NCBI GenBank assembly: GCA_964427005.1
Contig: CAYRTL010000081.1
Coordinates: 1 to 25,033 of the forward strand
Direction: 5' to 3'
Source: JAMXLO01 sp964427005
Lineage (GTDB): Bacteria > Pseudomonadota > Alphaproteobacteria > Acetobacterales > Acetobacteraceae
DNA: 25,033 nt
The notes under the pieces are model-generated. The model worked only from the letters and a program-made list of their open reading frames with translations, ran no database searches and had not been told where the DNA came from. This document shows, in pieces, positions 13,805 to 21,187 of the stretch. Every line of letters starts with the position of its first letter. Position 1 is the first letter of the stretch. The translations under genes were made by a program, and so were the position numbers.

Positions 13805-15148
13805 ATGCGGTACAACAAAATATTCGTCGCCGCGGGCTGGGCCGTGGCGGCCTGCATTGCCGCCACGCCGGCCGCATATGCACAGACACAGACACCCGCA
13901 CCACCAGCCACCGAAGCGGCTCCCACTCCGGCGGCGCCAGCCGCCGAAGCGCCACCGCCCGGGCTTTGGATCAATGGCATCCACCTGTCGGCGCAGCTTG
14001 AGTCCGGCATCATCGCGAACCCCTATCGCCCAGGAACCGGCCTGAACTGGGGCCAATTGTTCACCGACCACGCCAATCAGGTGCAATTGAACCAATTGTT
14101 GCTGACAGCGAACAAGCCTCTGGACCCCAAGGATCCCGACTATCAATGGGGCTTCAAGCTTCAGTTCATGTATGGTTCGGACGCACGGTATACCCAGTTC
14201 CTGGGTGAGCTGAACCGTGTGCTACCCAACCAGCGGAACCAGTTCGACGTGGTGGAAGCAAACGTTCAGGCGCATCTGCCCTGGATCACTGAAGGCGGCA
14301 TCGACGTTAAGGCTGGACAGTATCCCACACCGCTGGGTTACGAGACGATTGATCCCTCGACCAACCCGTTCTACTCGCACTCGTACATCTTCCAGTTCGG
14401 TCTGCCGTTCAAGCACACCGGCGCACTGACAACGACGCACGTCAATGAAGTGCTCGATATCTATGCCGGTATTGACACAGGCACGAACACCACCTTCGGG
14501 CCGCTGGGCGAGAACAACGGCGCCATCGGCGGAATCGGTGGTTTCAATCTGACTTTCCTGGATGGCAAGCTGACGATCCTGGCACTGACGCATTTTGGGC
14601 CGGAGGATGCGACCCGGGTGCTCTCCCCAATTGGGGTCAATGCGAACGGCCAGTGGCGGTTCTACAACGACGTGCTGCTCACCTATAAAGCAACCGACAC
14701 CTGGACTTTCGTGACGGAGGCCAACTGGGTCCGTGATGGCTACGGTACGGTTGGCAAGGCGGTCAACGGTTTCGGTATCGCGCAATATGCATCGTATGCA
14801 CTGACCGACACGATCGCGCTGAACGGGCGAATGGAGTACTGGCGCGACGACAACAACTTCTTCGTGGCTTCGTTCCCCGGCACATCGGATTTTGTCAAAT
14901 TCCAGCAGGGGCTGCCCACGCCCTCCGTCCACGCCGCACCAGGAAGCAATACGACGTACGGTGCACTCACGCTGGGAGTAACATGGAAGCCGGAGCTACC
15001 CGCGCCGATCACTGGATTGCTGGTGCGTCCGGAGATCCGCTGGGATCATGCATTCACCAACAACAAACCCTTCAATGACAATACGGGAACTTCGAAGGGC
15101 ACCCAGGACTCCTTCACCTTCGGGGCGGACTTCGTCATGACGTTCTAG
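13805..15148 (+). CDS. outer-membrane beta-barrel porin, BBP2-type
   Basis: Exported protein of 447 residues. The signal peptide MRYNKIFVAAGWAVAACIAA ends with likely cleavage at AYA-Q near 26. A Pro/Ala-rich linker (about 28-53) follows, then a barrel domain rich in alternating aromatic strands. Segments such as QLNQLLLTANKPLDP, the YDKAGQY-like DVKAGQYPTPLGYETIDP, and the final LVRPEIRWDHAF...QDSFTFGADFVMTF with a C-terminal Phe (outer-membrane insertion signal) fit the putative beta-barrel porin-2 family (BBP2). It lies directly after glnK-amtB, suggesting a role in outer-membrane passage of ammonium or other nitrogen sources; this is inference. A hairpin lies between amtB and this gene. 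Confidence 0.85.
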   Translation: MRYNKIFVAAGWAVAACIAATPAAYAQTQTPAPPATEAAPTPAAPAAEAPPPGLWINGIHLSAQLESGIIANPYRPGTGLNWGQLFTDHANQVQLNQLLLTANKPLDPKDPDYQWGFKLQFMYGSDARYTQFLGELNRVLPNQRNQFDVVEANVQAHLPWITEGGIDVKAGQYPTPLGYETIDPSTNPFYSHSYIFQFGLPFKHTGALTTTHVNEVLDIYAGIDTGTNTTFGPLGENNGAIGGIGGFNLTFLDGKLTILALTHFGPEDATRVLSPIGVNANGQWRFYNDVLLTYKATDTWTFVTEANWVRDGYGTVGKAVNGFGIAQYASYALTDTIALNGRMEYWRDDNNFFVASFPGTSDFVKFQQGLPTPSVHAAPGSNTTYGALTLGVTWKPELPAPITGLLVRPEIRWDHAFTNNKPFNDNTGTSKGTQDSFTFGADFVMTF

Positions 15149-15180
15149 TACACCTCTCCCGCGTAGCGGGCGAGGTGTAC
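15148..15180. repeat. REP-like palindrome, likely bidirectional terminator
   Basis: GTACACCTCTCCCGC (15148-15162), loop GTA, GCGGGCGAGGTGTAC (15166-15180): 15-bp arms with a single mismatch. It begins at the last base of the porin stop codon and ends 10 bp before the SDR stop, between convergent genes. Its arms match the outer inverted repeat of the 5068-5227 element, so it belongs to the same dispersed family. Confidence 0.85.
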
Positions 15181-15190
15181 ACAATTGAAG

Positions 15191-15952
15191 CTACAGCGTC
15201 AGCCCACCATCGACTGTTATCGTCTGTCCGGTCACCATCGCCGCGCCGAAGCCGAGGAACACCACCACCTCGGCCAAGTCCTCCGGCTGACACCGCCGCT
15301 TCAGCAGCGAGCGCTCGATCGACTGCTGACGTTCCTCGTTGGTCCATTCCACCATCCAGGAACTGTCCACCGCGCCCGGCGCGATCGCGTTCACGCGCAC
15401 CTCAGGCGCCAGCGCGCGTGCGAGGTTTTGCGTGAGGCTCACGACGCCTGCCTTGGTCGCACTGTAGGCCAGGCTGGAACCGGCGCGCCCCAGCCCCGCG
15501 ATGGAAGCGGTCGAGACGATGGCGCCATGCGAGGCCTTCAGCGCGGGCGCGGCAGTCTTCGACCCGCGAAACACGCCGAGCAGGTTGGTCTGCAGCAACA
15601 GCGACCACAGATCCTCGGTGATCAGATCGAGTTCCGGCGGTGCGATGCGCTGGCGCGTGCCCGGCGTGCCTGCATTGTTGAACAGCAGATCGAGCCGGCC
15701 GAGATCATCGATCGCCTTCAGCACCGTCCGTTCGCAGTCACCGGCTTCGCCGACGCTGCCGGGCGCCATGATGGCCTTGCCGCCCTCTGCGTTGATCTTG
15801 TCCACCGCTTCGGGCCCACGCGGATCGTCAGCCAGAAAATTCACCGCAACCGTTGCACCAAACTTCGCCAACATGCGCGCGGTGGCGAAGCCTATACCGG
15901 ACGCGCCGCCCGTGACGAGTGCGGTCTTGCCTTTGAGATCGTAGCTGATCAT
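15191..15952 (-). CDS. short-chain dehydrogenase/reductase
   Basis: Classical SDR of 253 residues, a cytosolic NAD(P)-dependent alcohol/ketone oxidoreductase. The cofactor loop TGGASGIG is at 14-21, NNAG at 92-95, catalytic Ser near 150, and YSATK at 163-167; the C-terminal MVTGQTITVDGGLTL is typical. Its ATG overlaps the stop of the 3-hydroxyacyl-CoA dehydrogenase as ATGA, so the two are translationally coupled and probably act in one pathway. The substrate cannot be read from sequence; a 3-hydroxy- or 3-oxoacyl compound is a reasonable guess from the neighbours. Confidence 0.92.
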   Translation of the reverse strand: MISYDLKGKTALVTGGASGIGFATARMLAKFGATVAVNFLADDPRGPEAVDKINAEGGKAIMAPGSVGEAGDCERTVLKAIDDLGRLDLLFNNAGTPGTRQRIAPPELDLITEDLWSLLLQTNLLGVFRGSKTAAPALKASHGAIVSTASIAGLGRAGSSLAYSATKAGVVSLTQNLARALAPEVRVNAIAPGAVDSSWMVEWTNEERQQSIERSLLKRRCQPEDLAEVVVFLGFGAAMVTGQTITVDGGLTL

Positions 15953-16899
15953 TTCCCCTCCATCGGTCCGATCTTGCGCAGCGCCTGCTTCAGCGCAAGC
16001 AGCTTGCGATCGCGCTCGCGAAACAGCTCCTCGGGTGAGCGATCGCCCCAGTCGAAATAGCCTTTGCCCGACATCACGCCGGTACGGCCTTCGGCAATCA
16101 GTTTGTCCAGTGTCTCGCTGTGGCCCTTGGGCACCGGCGGTGTGTAGCTGCGATTCTTCATGCCTTGCTGCATCAGCAGTAATCCGGTGAAGTCCGCCTT
16201 CGCCATCAGACCGAGTATCGGCATGCGCAGAGCGAGGCCGTGGATGACCGAATCATCGATGTCCTTCGGCGTCACCAGGCCTTCGTCGAGCATGCGCTGC
16301 ACTTCCAGCCCCATTGCCGCCTGCAGGCGGTTGGCGACATAGCCTTGCACCATCTGCTTGAAGACCACCGGGACCTTGCCCATCGCACGCACCATGTCGC
16401 GCACCGTGGCGATGGCAGCCGGAGCGGTTTTTGGTCCGGGGCACAGATCGACCAGATCGCAGAGATAGGGCGGTGTATACCAGTGCGCGATCACCGCGCG
16501 CTCTTGCAGGCCCTCCGGCAACAGCGGGAAGATGTCGAGATTGGACGTGTTGCTGGCGAGGATCGCGTCCGAGTCCATCAGCGTCTCGAGCTGCGCGTAG
16601 AGCGCGCGTTTGGCGTCCGGACGCTCGACGATGGCCTCCACCACGAGCCTGGCACCTGCCACCGTATCGGCAAGCGCTGGAATGCAGCGCACGGCATGCG
16701 ACAGGCGCTGGCGATCCCATGACGCGTCCACCTCGCCCGCCTCGGCCAGTGTCGCCAATGCGGTCGCCATCAGGTTCGGCGCACGTTCCAGCGTCTCGGC
16801 GTTGTTGTCGGTTAGGCGCACGTTATGGCCGCCGAGGGCGAACACCAAGGCCAGCGCATGGCCCATCAGGCCAGCACCGACAACTGCGACTTCGGTCAT
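15949..16899 (-). CDS. 3-hydroxyacyl-CoA dehydrogenase family protein
   Basis: NAD-dependent dehydrogenase of 316 residues with the N-terminal Rossmann motif GAGLMG (8-13), VVEAIVE near 86-92, SNTSN (116-120, catalytic Ser), and His139 in the HWYTPP segment where the family has HFFNPP. The position of the catalytic-pair Glu (LVEV in FadB/HADH) reads LVD, so Asp151 replaces Glu. GYVANRLQAA supplies the conserved Asn, and a C-terminal helical domain ends GKGYFDWG. The changes recall non-fatty-acid members (lambda-crystallin/gulonate, carnitine dehydrogenase types), so the substrate may not be a straight-chain acyl-CoA. It is coupled to the downstream SDR. Confidence 0.88.
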   Translation of the reverse strand: MTEVAVVGAGLMGHALALVFALGGHNVRLTDNNAETLERAPNLMATALATLAEAGEVDASWDRQRLSHAVRCIPALADTVAGARLVVEAIVERPDAKRALYAQLETLMDSDAILASNTSNLDIFPLLPEGLQERAVIAHWYTPPYLCDLVDLCPGPKTAPAAIATVRDMVRAMGKVPVVFKQMVQGYVANRLQAAMGLEVQRMLDEGLVTPKDIDDSVIHGLALRMPILGLMAKADFTGLLLMQQGMKNRSYTPPVPKGHSETLDKLIAEGRTGVMSGKGYFDWGDRSPEELFRERDRKLLALKQALRKIGPMEGK

Positions 16900-16988
16900 A
16901 TATCAGGCTCCTCGCTTCGGCACGCGTTAGGCAGCGTATGGCATCCCGAGGTGTTGGCAAATGCCCCGATCGTCTCCATAGAGTCAGC

Positions 16989-17576
16989 ATGGAGAATGGC
17001 CAGATCGACATTCTGCGTCGCCACCGGGTGCCTCGGCATCGCCTGACCCTGGCCGATTATCATCGCCTGGGAGAGGCCGGGATCATTGGCGAAGACGATC
17101 GTGTGGAACTGCTGGAAGGGCAGTTGGTGGACATGTCACCGATCGGGCCACGGCACGCGCTCGCCGTCGATACACTCCCGGAATTGCTGTTCAAGAGCGT
17201 CGCGGGACGCGCCGGCATACGGGTGCAGAATCCCATCGAGCTGGATGGCGGCACGGAGCCGCAGCCGGACATCGCGCTTGTCAGGCGACCATGGCAGGGT
17301 TACCCGAACACACATCCGCGGCGTGGCGATATCTACCTGTTGGTCGAAGTCGCCGATACGAGCCTGGAGATCGACCGCGGCGCCAAACTGGAGCTGTATG
17401 CGCGCGCGGGAATTCCTGAATTCTGGCTCGTTGACCTGACAGCGGACTGCGTGCTCGTGCACCGCGATCCTGGTGATGGCCGTTACGGATCGATAACCAG
17501 GATCGAGCGTTCAGCCACTCTGCAGGTTGAAGCATTGCCAGAAGTGACGATACCGGCGGTGCCCCTCTTCGCTTAG
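16989..17576 (+). CDS. Uma2-family (DUF820) putative restriction-endonuclease-like protein
   Basis: A 195-residue PD-(D/E)xK-fold protein. Family features: RLTLADYHRLGEAGII, DRVELLEGQLVDMSPIGPRH (39-56; acidic residue of the site), PQPDIALV (91-98; Asp94), and LLVEVADTSLEIDRGAKLELYARAGIPEFWLVDL (Glu120, Lys133), which carries the E-x-K core. The start is the ATG at 16989; the longer open frame upstream is antisense to the dehydrogenase gene. It is the only plus-strand gene between 15149 and 20906, and its stop overlaps that of the ThDP enzyme. Biological role in this family is unsettled. It is the likeliest acquired gene here. Confidence 0.85.
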   Translation: MENGQIDILRRHRVPRHRLTLADYHRLGEAGIIGEDDRVELLEGQLVDMSPIGPRHALAVDTLPELLFKSVAGRAGIRVQNPIELDGGTEPQPDIALVRRPWQGYPNTHPRRGDIYLLVEVADTSLEIDRGAKLELYARAGIPEFWLVDLTADCVLVHRDPGDGRYGSITRIERSATLQVEALPEVTIPAVPLFA

Positions 17577-19261
17577 CCCGCTGGCAGCCAGGGTTTCGGC
17601 GCGCGCGCGTCGATGTCGGTGTTGACGTCGACAATGACCGTCTCGTCCGAGGCCAGTGCTTCTTTCAGCGTAGGCGCGATCTGCGATGGCTCTTCGACGC
17701 GGATGCCTCGCAGCCCGAACACGCGCGCCACGTCAGAAAAATTGGTCGGCCCGAAGCGTACCAGATCGCGCACATCGCCCGGCTTGTTGCCCTGCTGACG
17801 CTGAATGTTCGGCCAGCCCTGACCGAAGCCTGAGTTGTTGTTGATCACCAGCACCACGGCGATGCCACGCCGCCGCGCCGTCTCCAGCTCGGTCAGGTGG
17901 TAATAGATCGCGCCGTCACCCGACCAGCAGATCACTTTGCGTTTGCCCGCGGCGCACTTCGCCCCGAGTGCGGCCGGGAATGACCAGCCGAGTGATCCCG
18001 CCGCGCGCAGATACGTCTGAGTGGTGCCGTTCAGTTCGATCAGTGTCGAGGTCCAGATGCCGGAATAGCCTGTGTCGGCGACCAGGATGCCGTCCTCGGG
18101 CAGCGCGCGGGTGATCTCGGCACACAGCCTGTCGGGCAATATCGGCGCGGCGTTGCTGCCAAGCCGCGGTGCGCGCTCCTCACGCCATGCCGCGACAGTA
18201 CCGGCGGCGCGATCGGCGAATGAGGTGTCGCGAACGGGTTTGCCAATGGCTGCATTCAGCTTGGTCAACGTGGCCTTCGGGTCTCCCATCAAGCCCAGTG
18301 TGTGCGGATAGCTGCGGCCAAGTTCCAGCGGATCGATGTCGATCTGCACTACCTGCGTATCCAGCGGTGGAATGCGCCAGGTATGCGTCACCTGATCGCC
18401 GGTATGGCAACCGACGAACAGCACGAGGTCCGCCTCGTGGACGATCTGGTTGGCAGGCGGTGCGGCATAGTTGCCTGGGCAGCCAATCGAGAGGCGATGC
18501 CGTGTCGGAATCACGCCGCGTCCACCAAGCGACGTTCCAATCGGCGCGGCCAGCGCTTCGCCCATTGCCAGCAATTCCGGGCCCGCTCCTGATGCTGCGG
18601 CACCAGCACCAGCGATTATGACAATACGCTTGGCGGCGCGCAGCTTGGCTGCGGCACGCTCGATTTCGTCATCGGACGGCGACGGGCGATAGGGCGGCAT
18701 GGTCAGTTGCAGCGCCGGATCCACGCCGACAGGCTCGCTGACCATTCCGTTCTCAACCACCAGAGCCGAACGTCCATACAGATCGAGATGCGCCGGTCGT
18801 GGCGAACCGGTCATCGCCTCGCGCCAGGCCTGACGCAACAAGCGCGGCAGATCCGCGGCCTCAGCGACATCGGCCGAGAACTTCGTCACCGACGCGTACA
18901 GCGGACCGTGCGGCAATTCCTGGTAGGTATTGCGATGCTGGTAAAATGGCGGCTCGCGCCCGGTCAGCGCAATCACCGGACTGCGGCCGAGATACGCGTC
19001 TTGCAGGCCCGCCGCGAGATTGGCTGCGCCGACTGATTGCGCGAAACAGATGCCCGGCCGGCCGGCGATGCGCGCGTAGCCATCGGCCATGTAGGCCGCA
19101 GACTTCTCCGCATGCGCGAGAACACGCGTGACGCCCAGAGTGCCGAGTTCGATCAATGTCCGCCGCAACACGGCGTCGATGAAGAACACGTGCGTCGTAC
19201 CATTGGCGGCCAGCGTCCGCGCCAGCCATTCGGCGCCGGTTATCGGCTCCGCTGCGGTCAT
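17573..19261 (-). CDS. thiamine-diphosphate-dependent enzyme, acetolactate-synthase family
   Basis: 562 residues from the ATG at 19261, which AGGAGGAAA precedes at good spacing; a 12-residue longer version from 19297 overlaps the upstream gene. All three ThDP-family domains are visible: the N-terminal PYR domain with catalytic Glu52 in AHAEKSAAYMADGYAR; a central domain with the IIAGAGAAASGA segment; and the C-terminal PP domain with the Mg/ThDP motif GDG at 448-450 through NNN at 474-476. It would catalyse decarboxylation or C-C lyase/ligase chemistry on 2-oxo acids or 2-hydroxyacyl-CoAs. No acetolactate-synthase small subunit adjoins it, and a CoA-linked hydratase lies 13 nt upstream, so a catabolic role is more likely than branched-chain synthesis. 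Confidence 0.88.
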   Translation of the reverse strand: MTAAEPITGAEWLARTLAANGTTHVFFIDAVLRRTLIELGTLGVTRVLAHAEKSAAYMADGYARIAGRPGICFAQSVGAANLAAGLQDAYLGRSPVIALTGREPPFYQHRNTYQELPHGPLYASVTKFSADVAEAADLPRLLRQAWREAMTGSPRPAHLDLYGRSALVVENGMVSEPVGVDPALQLTMPPYRPSPSDDEIERAAAKLRAAKRIVIIAGAGAAASGAGPELLAMGEALAAPIGTSLGGRGVIPTRHRLSIGCPGNYAAPPANQIVHEADLVLFVGCHTGDQVTHTWRIPPLDTQVVQIDIDPLELGRSYPHTLGLMGDPKATLTKLNAAIGKPVRDTSFADRAAGTVAAWREERAPRLGSNAAPILPDRLCAEITRALPEDGILVADTGYSGIWTSTLIELNGTTQTYLRAAGSLGWSFPAALGAKCAAGKRKVICWSGDGAIYYHLTELETARRRGIAVVLVINNNSGFGQGWPNIQRQQGNKPGDVRDLVRFGPTNFSDVARVFGLRGIRVEEPSQIAPTLKEALASDETVIVDVNTDIDARAPKPWLPAG

Positions 19262-19274
19262 GCTTGTTTCCTCC

Positions 19275-20048
19275 TCAGCGCTTGCGCCGGCGTGCAACGA
19301 ACGCGTTCATCCGCTGCCGTGGTTCGTCCGTCTGCCACGCATCGGCGAAACTGTCGATCCCGCTCTGGATGGCTTCACGCAACGGCAGGTTTTCCCAATT
19401 GGTGATCAGCGCCTTTTGCAGGCGGATGGCATGTGGACCGGATTCAAGAATGGACTCCAGCAGCCTTTCGACGGCCGCGTCGAGCTGATCAGGCGGAACC
19501 ACGTTCTCGACCAGTCCCCAGCCGAGTGCTGTCGCCGCGTCGATCGTATCGCCAGTCAACAGCCACTGCCGGGTGCGTCCCCAGCCGATCAACTGCGGCA
19601 GCAACGCGGCTTCGACAACCGAAGGGACGCCAAGCCGCACCTCTGGCATACCGAACTGCGCGTCGGTGCTGGCAACGCGCATGTCGCAAGCCGCTGCGAC
19701 TTCCACGCCGGCGCCGAACACGTAACCCTGAATGCGGGCAATCACCGGCACTAGCAGGCGCCGGAACACATCGCAACTGCGATGCACCAGAGTGATGAAT
19801 TCGCGCGCCGTCGCGGGAACCAGGTTGGACATCTCATAGATGTCGGCACCACCCACGAACGCGCGCTCACCCGCGCCGCGCAATACCACGGCGCGCAGCG
19901 ACTCGTCAGCCTCGAGTGATTCGACCGCAGCGATCAGCCTGGTCATGATTGGCGTGTTCAGCGTGTTGAGCCGCGCCGCATTGTCAATCGTCACCACGGC
20001 AACGCCGCGGGTATCGTGCGTCACCCTTACGCCTGGTTGCTGGTTCAT
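19275..20048 (-). CDS. enoyl-CoA hydratase/isomerase family protein
   Basis: Crotonase-fold protein of 257 residues. The oxyanion-hole segments are AFVGGADI (63-70) and GYVFGAGVEVAAACD (108-122). Both catalytic glutamates of true hydratases appear conserved: Glu116 (GAGVEVA) and Glu136 (GMPEVRLG). ATALGWGLVENVVP follows, and the C-terminus is basic (ARRRKR). It is first in a two-gene unit with the ThDP enzyme (13-nt gap) and probably acts on an enoyl-CoA intermediate. The substrate is unknown; short acyl or branched acyl-CoA are possible. Confidence 0.92.
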   Translation of the reverse strand: MNQQPGVRVTHDTRGVAVVTIDNAARLNTLNTPIMTRLIAAVESLEADESLRAVVLRGAGERAFVGGADIYEMSNLVPATAREFITLVHRSCDVFRRLLVPVIARIQGYVFGAGVEVAAACDMRVASTDAQFGMPEVRLGVPSVVEAALLPQLIGWGRTRQWLLTGDTIDAATALGWGLVENVVPPDQLDAAVERLLESILESGPHAIRLQKALITNWENLPLREAIQSGIDSFADAWQTDEPRQRMNAFVARRRKR

Positions 20049-20090
20049 GCCAAACCTCGCTGAATCTTTGCCGACCTGGGCACTCTACCT

Positions 20091-20121
20091 CGTCATGGCA
20101 GGGCTTGGCCCCACCATGACG
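20091..20121. repeat. REP-like palindrome
   Basis: CGTCATGGCAGGGC (20091-20104), loop TTG, GCCCCACCATGACG (20108-20121): 14-bp arms with a 2-bp internal mismatch. It resembles the CATGCCGGG-type element in the liv operon but is diverged. It lies in the 79-bp gap between the DUF4239 gene and the enoyl-CoA hydratase gene, both on the minus strand, where it may act as a transcript boundary. Confidence 0.75.
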
Positions 20122-20127
20122 TTGAAA

Positions 20128-20907
20128 CTACGTAATTCCAGGCAGTGCGGCGACCTTGGCGGCGGTCTCATGGAAGGCCTTGGGCGATACGCGCAACATC
20201 CCTTCAAACGGATGATTGAGGAAGTGCACGATCAGCAGGATGAATACGAGGCTGGCGGCAAATGCTCCGGTGAAGAGCATCTGCGAGGTGATGTATTCCA
20301 TGCCGAAGAACAGCAACTGCGTTATCAGAACCGCGCTGAGAGCCAGCAGCAACGACCAGATCAGGGCTGGCAGGCGGTGATTCATCTGAAACAGCCGGTC
20401 ATCACGGTTCTGATGCGCCGTGGTCAGCAGCGACAATATGTTGTCTCGGATCGCCATATCCTTCGCCTGTTCCGCCGGCAGGGCCACGGCGCCTAGCCAC
20501 AGGTCTTGGTAGGACGCCTCAGCATCCTTGTGGGCTTCGCCCTTTTCCATTGATGGGAATTCTTTGCCGATGACGGCGGCCGTGTAGTCGCCCAGCAGAG
20601 TTTTCATCTGTCCGCGCGCCGCCGGCGGCAGCGCATGGCTCAATATGATGACGCCATTCAACGCGCCGCATTCATGGTCGAGGGCCTCGGCGGCGCTGTT
20701 GTACTCGGTCCAGACCTCGCTGAACACGAAGGCGAGCAGAACGGCGAACACGACACCAAGCTGCAGGAAAACCGCGCTGCCGACTTCGTGGTGACGCCGG
20801 AGTATCTCGAAACGGAACAGGCGACGTGTCGCTCCCGCAAGGGCGGCCGCCACGGCTCCCGTGCCAAGCACGACCAAAGCGACACCGAGATAGCCAATGT
20901 CCGCCAT
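20128..20907 (-). CDS. DUF4239 (bestrophin-like domain) membrane protein
   Basis: 259 residues from the ATG at 20907, preceded by GGGGGGAGGAACG. The open frame continues far upstream, but that part is antisense to the ATPase gene and is not counted. There are two N-terminal membrane segments (about 5-25 and 48-68), a soluble helical middle, and two C-terminal segments (about 180-205 and 212-232). The stretch VFAVLLAFVFSEVWTEYNSA followed by E-rich helix, and GKEFPSM, match the DUF4239 family, which has no established function. It is divergent from the small membrane protein and metal ATPase and may share their control region. Confidence 0.82.
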   Translation of the reverse strand: MADIGYLGVALVVLGTGAVAAALAGATRRLFRFEILRRHHEVGSAVFLQLGVVFAVLLAFVFSEVWTEYNSAAEALDHECGALNGVIILSHALPPAARGQMKTLLGDYTAAVIGKEFPSMEKGEAHKDAEASYQDLWLGAVALPAEQAKDMAIRDNILSLLTTAHQNRDDRLFQMNHRLPALIWSLLLALSAVLITQLLFFGMEYITSQMLFTGAFAASLVFILLIVHFLNHPFEGMLRVSPKAFHETAAKVAALPGIT

Positions 20908-20922
20908 CGTTCCTCCCCCCGA

Positions 20923-20951
20923 TTGCACCTGAGGCGGTGCCATTCCATACT
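20923..20951 (+). promoter_or_regulatory. candidate promoter/operator of the small protein-ATPase operon
   Basis: TTGCAC (20923-20928), 17 nt, CATACT (20946-20951): a moderate sigma-70-like match, with transcription start expected near 20958. The inverted repeat GCACC-TGAGGC-GGTGC (20925-20940) overlaps the -35 box and spacer, a usual place for a repressor. It lies between divergent start codons (20907 and 20978). The regulator is unknown; no regulator gene adjoins. Confidence 0.35.
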
Positions 20952-20977
20952 CGATGTTACAGGAAATTGAGGGAGAG

Positions 20978-21187
20978 ATGGCGATCGCCCCCCTGCAGCC
21001 GCACAAATCCTGGTACCGGCACTTCTGGTATGCGGAGCGGTCACCGCGCGACACGCTGACCGACAAGACACTGGTCTTCGGCGTCGTCGCGCTGTCGCTG
21101 ATTGTCGGCGGCATGTTCCTCGTCCGCCACCACGCTGCACCGCGTCCATCAGGGCAGTTCCCGGTAGCCGAAGCCGCGCCCCAGTAG
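20978..21187 (+). CDS. small single-pass membrane protein upstream of the metal ATPase
   Basis: 69 residues from the ATG at 20978 (MAIAPLQPHKSW), preceded by GAGGGAGAG. An upstream in-frame ATG at 20954 lacks a ribosome site and would sit at or before the predicted transcription start. Layout: a polar N-terminus with clustered aromatics and His (HKSWYRHFWY), one membrane helix (LVFGVVALSLIVGGMFLV, about 33-50), then a short HH-containing Pro/Ala-rich tail. Its TAG is followed at once by the ATG of the ATPase, so the two are coupled. No family is recognised; an accessory or metal-handling subunit is possible but unproven. Confidence 0.6.
   Translation: MAIAPLQPHKSWYRHFWYAERSPRDTLTDKTLVFGVVALSLIVGGMFLVRHHAAPRPSGQFPVAEAAPQ

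Noticed and set aside
16431..17576. A 381-residue open frame ending in the Uma2 domain
   Set aside because: The first ~185 residues are Arg/Pro-rich and antisense to the 3-hydroxyacyl-CoA dehydrogenase gene; the Uma2 family begins at the ATG at 16989.
20918..20945. Possible sigma-54 element on the minus strand (TGGCAC...GTGCA) between the DUF4239 gene and the ATPase operon
   Set aside because: The GG-N10-GC spacing fails; the resemblance comes from the GCACC..GGTGC dyad.
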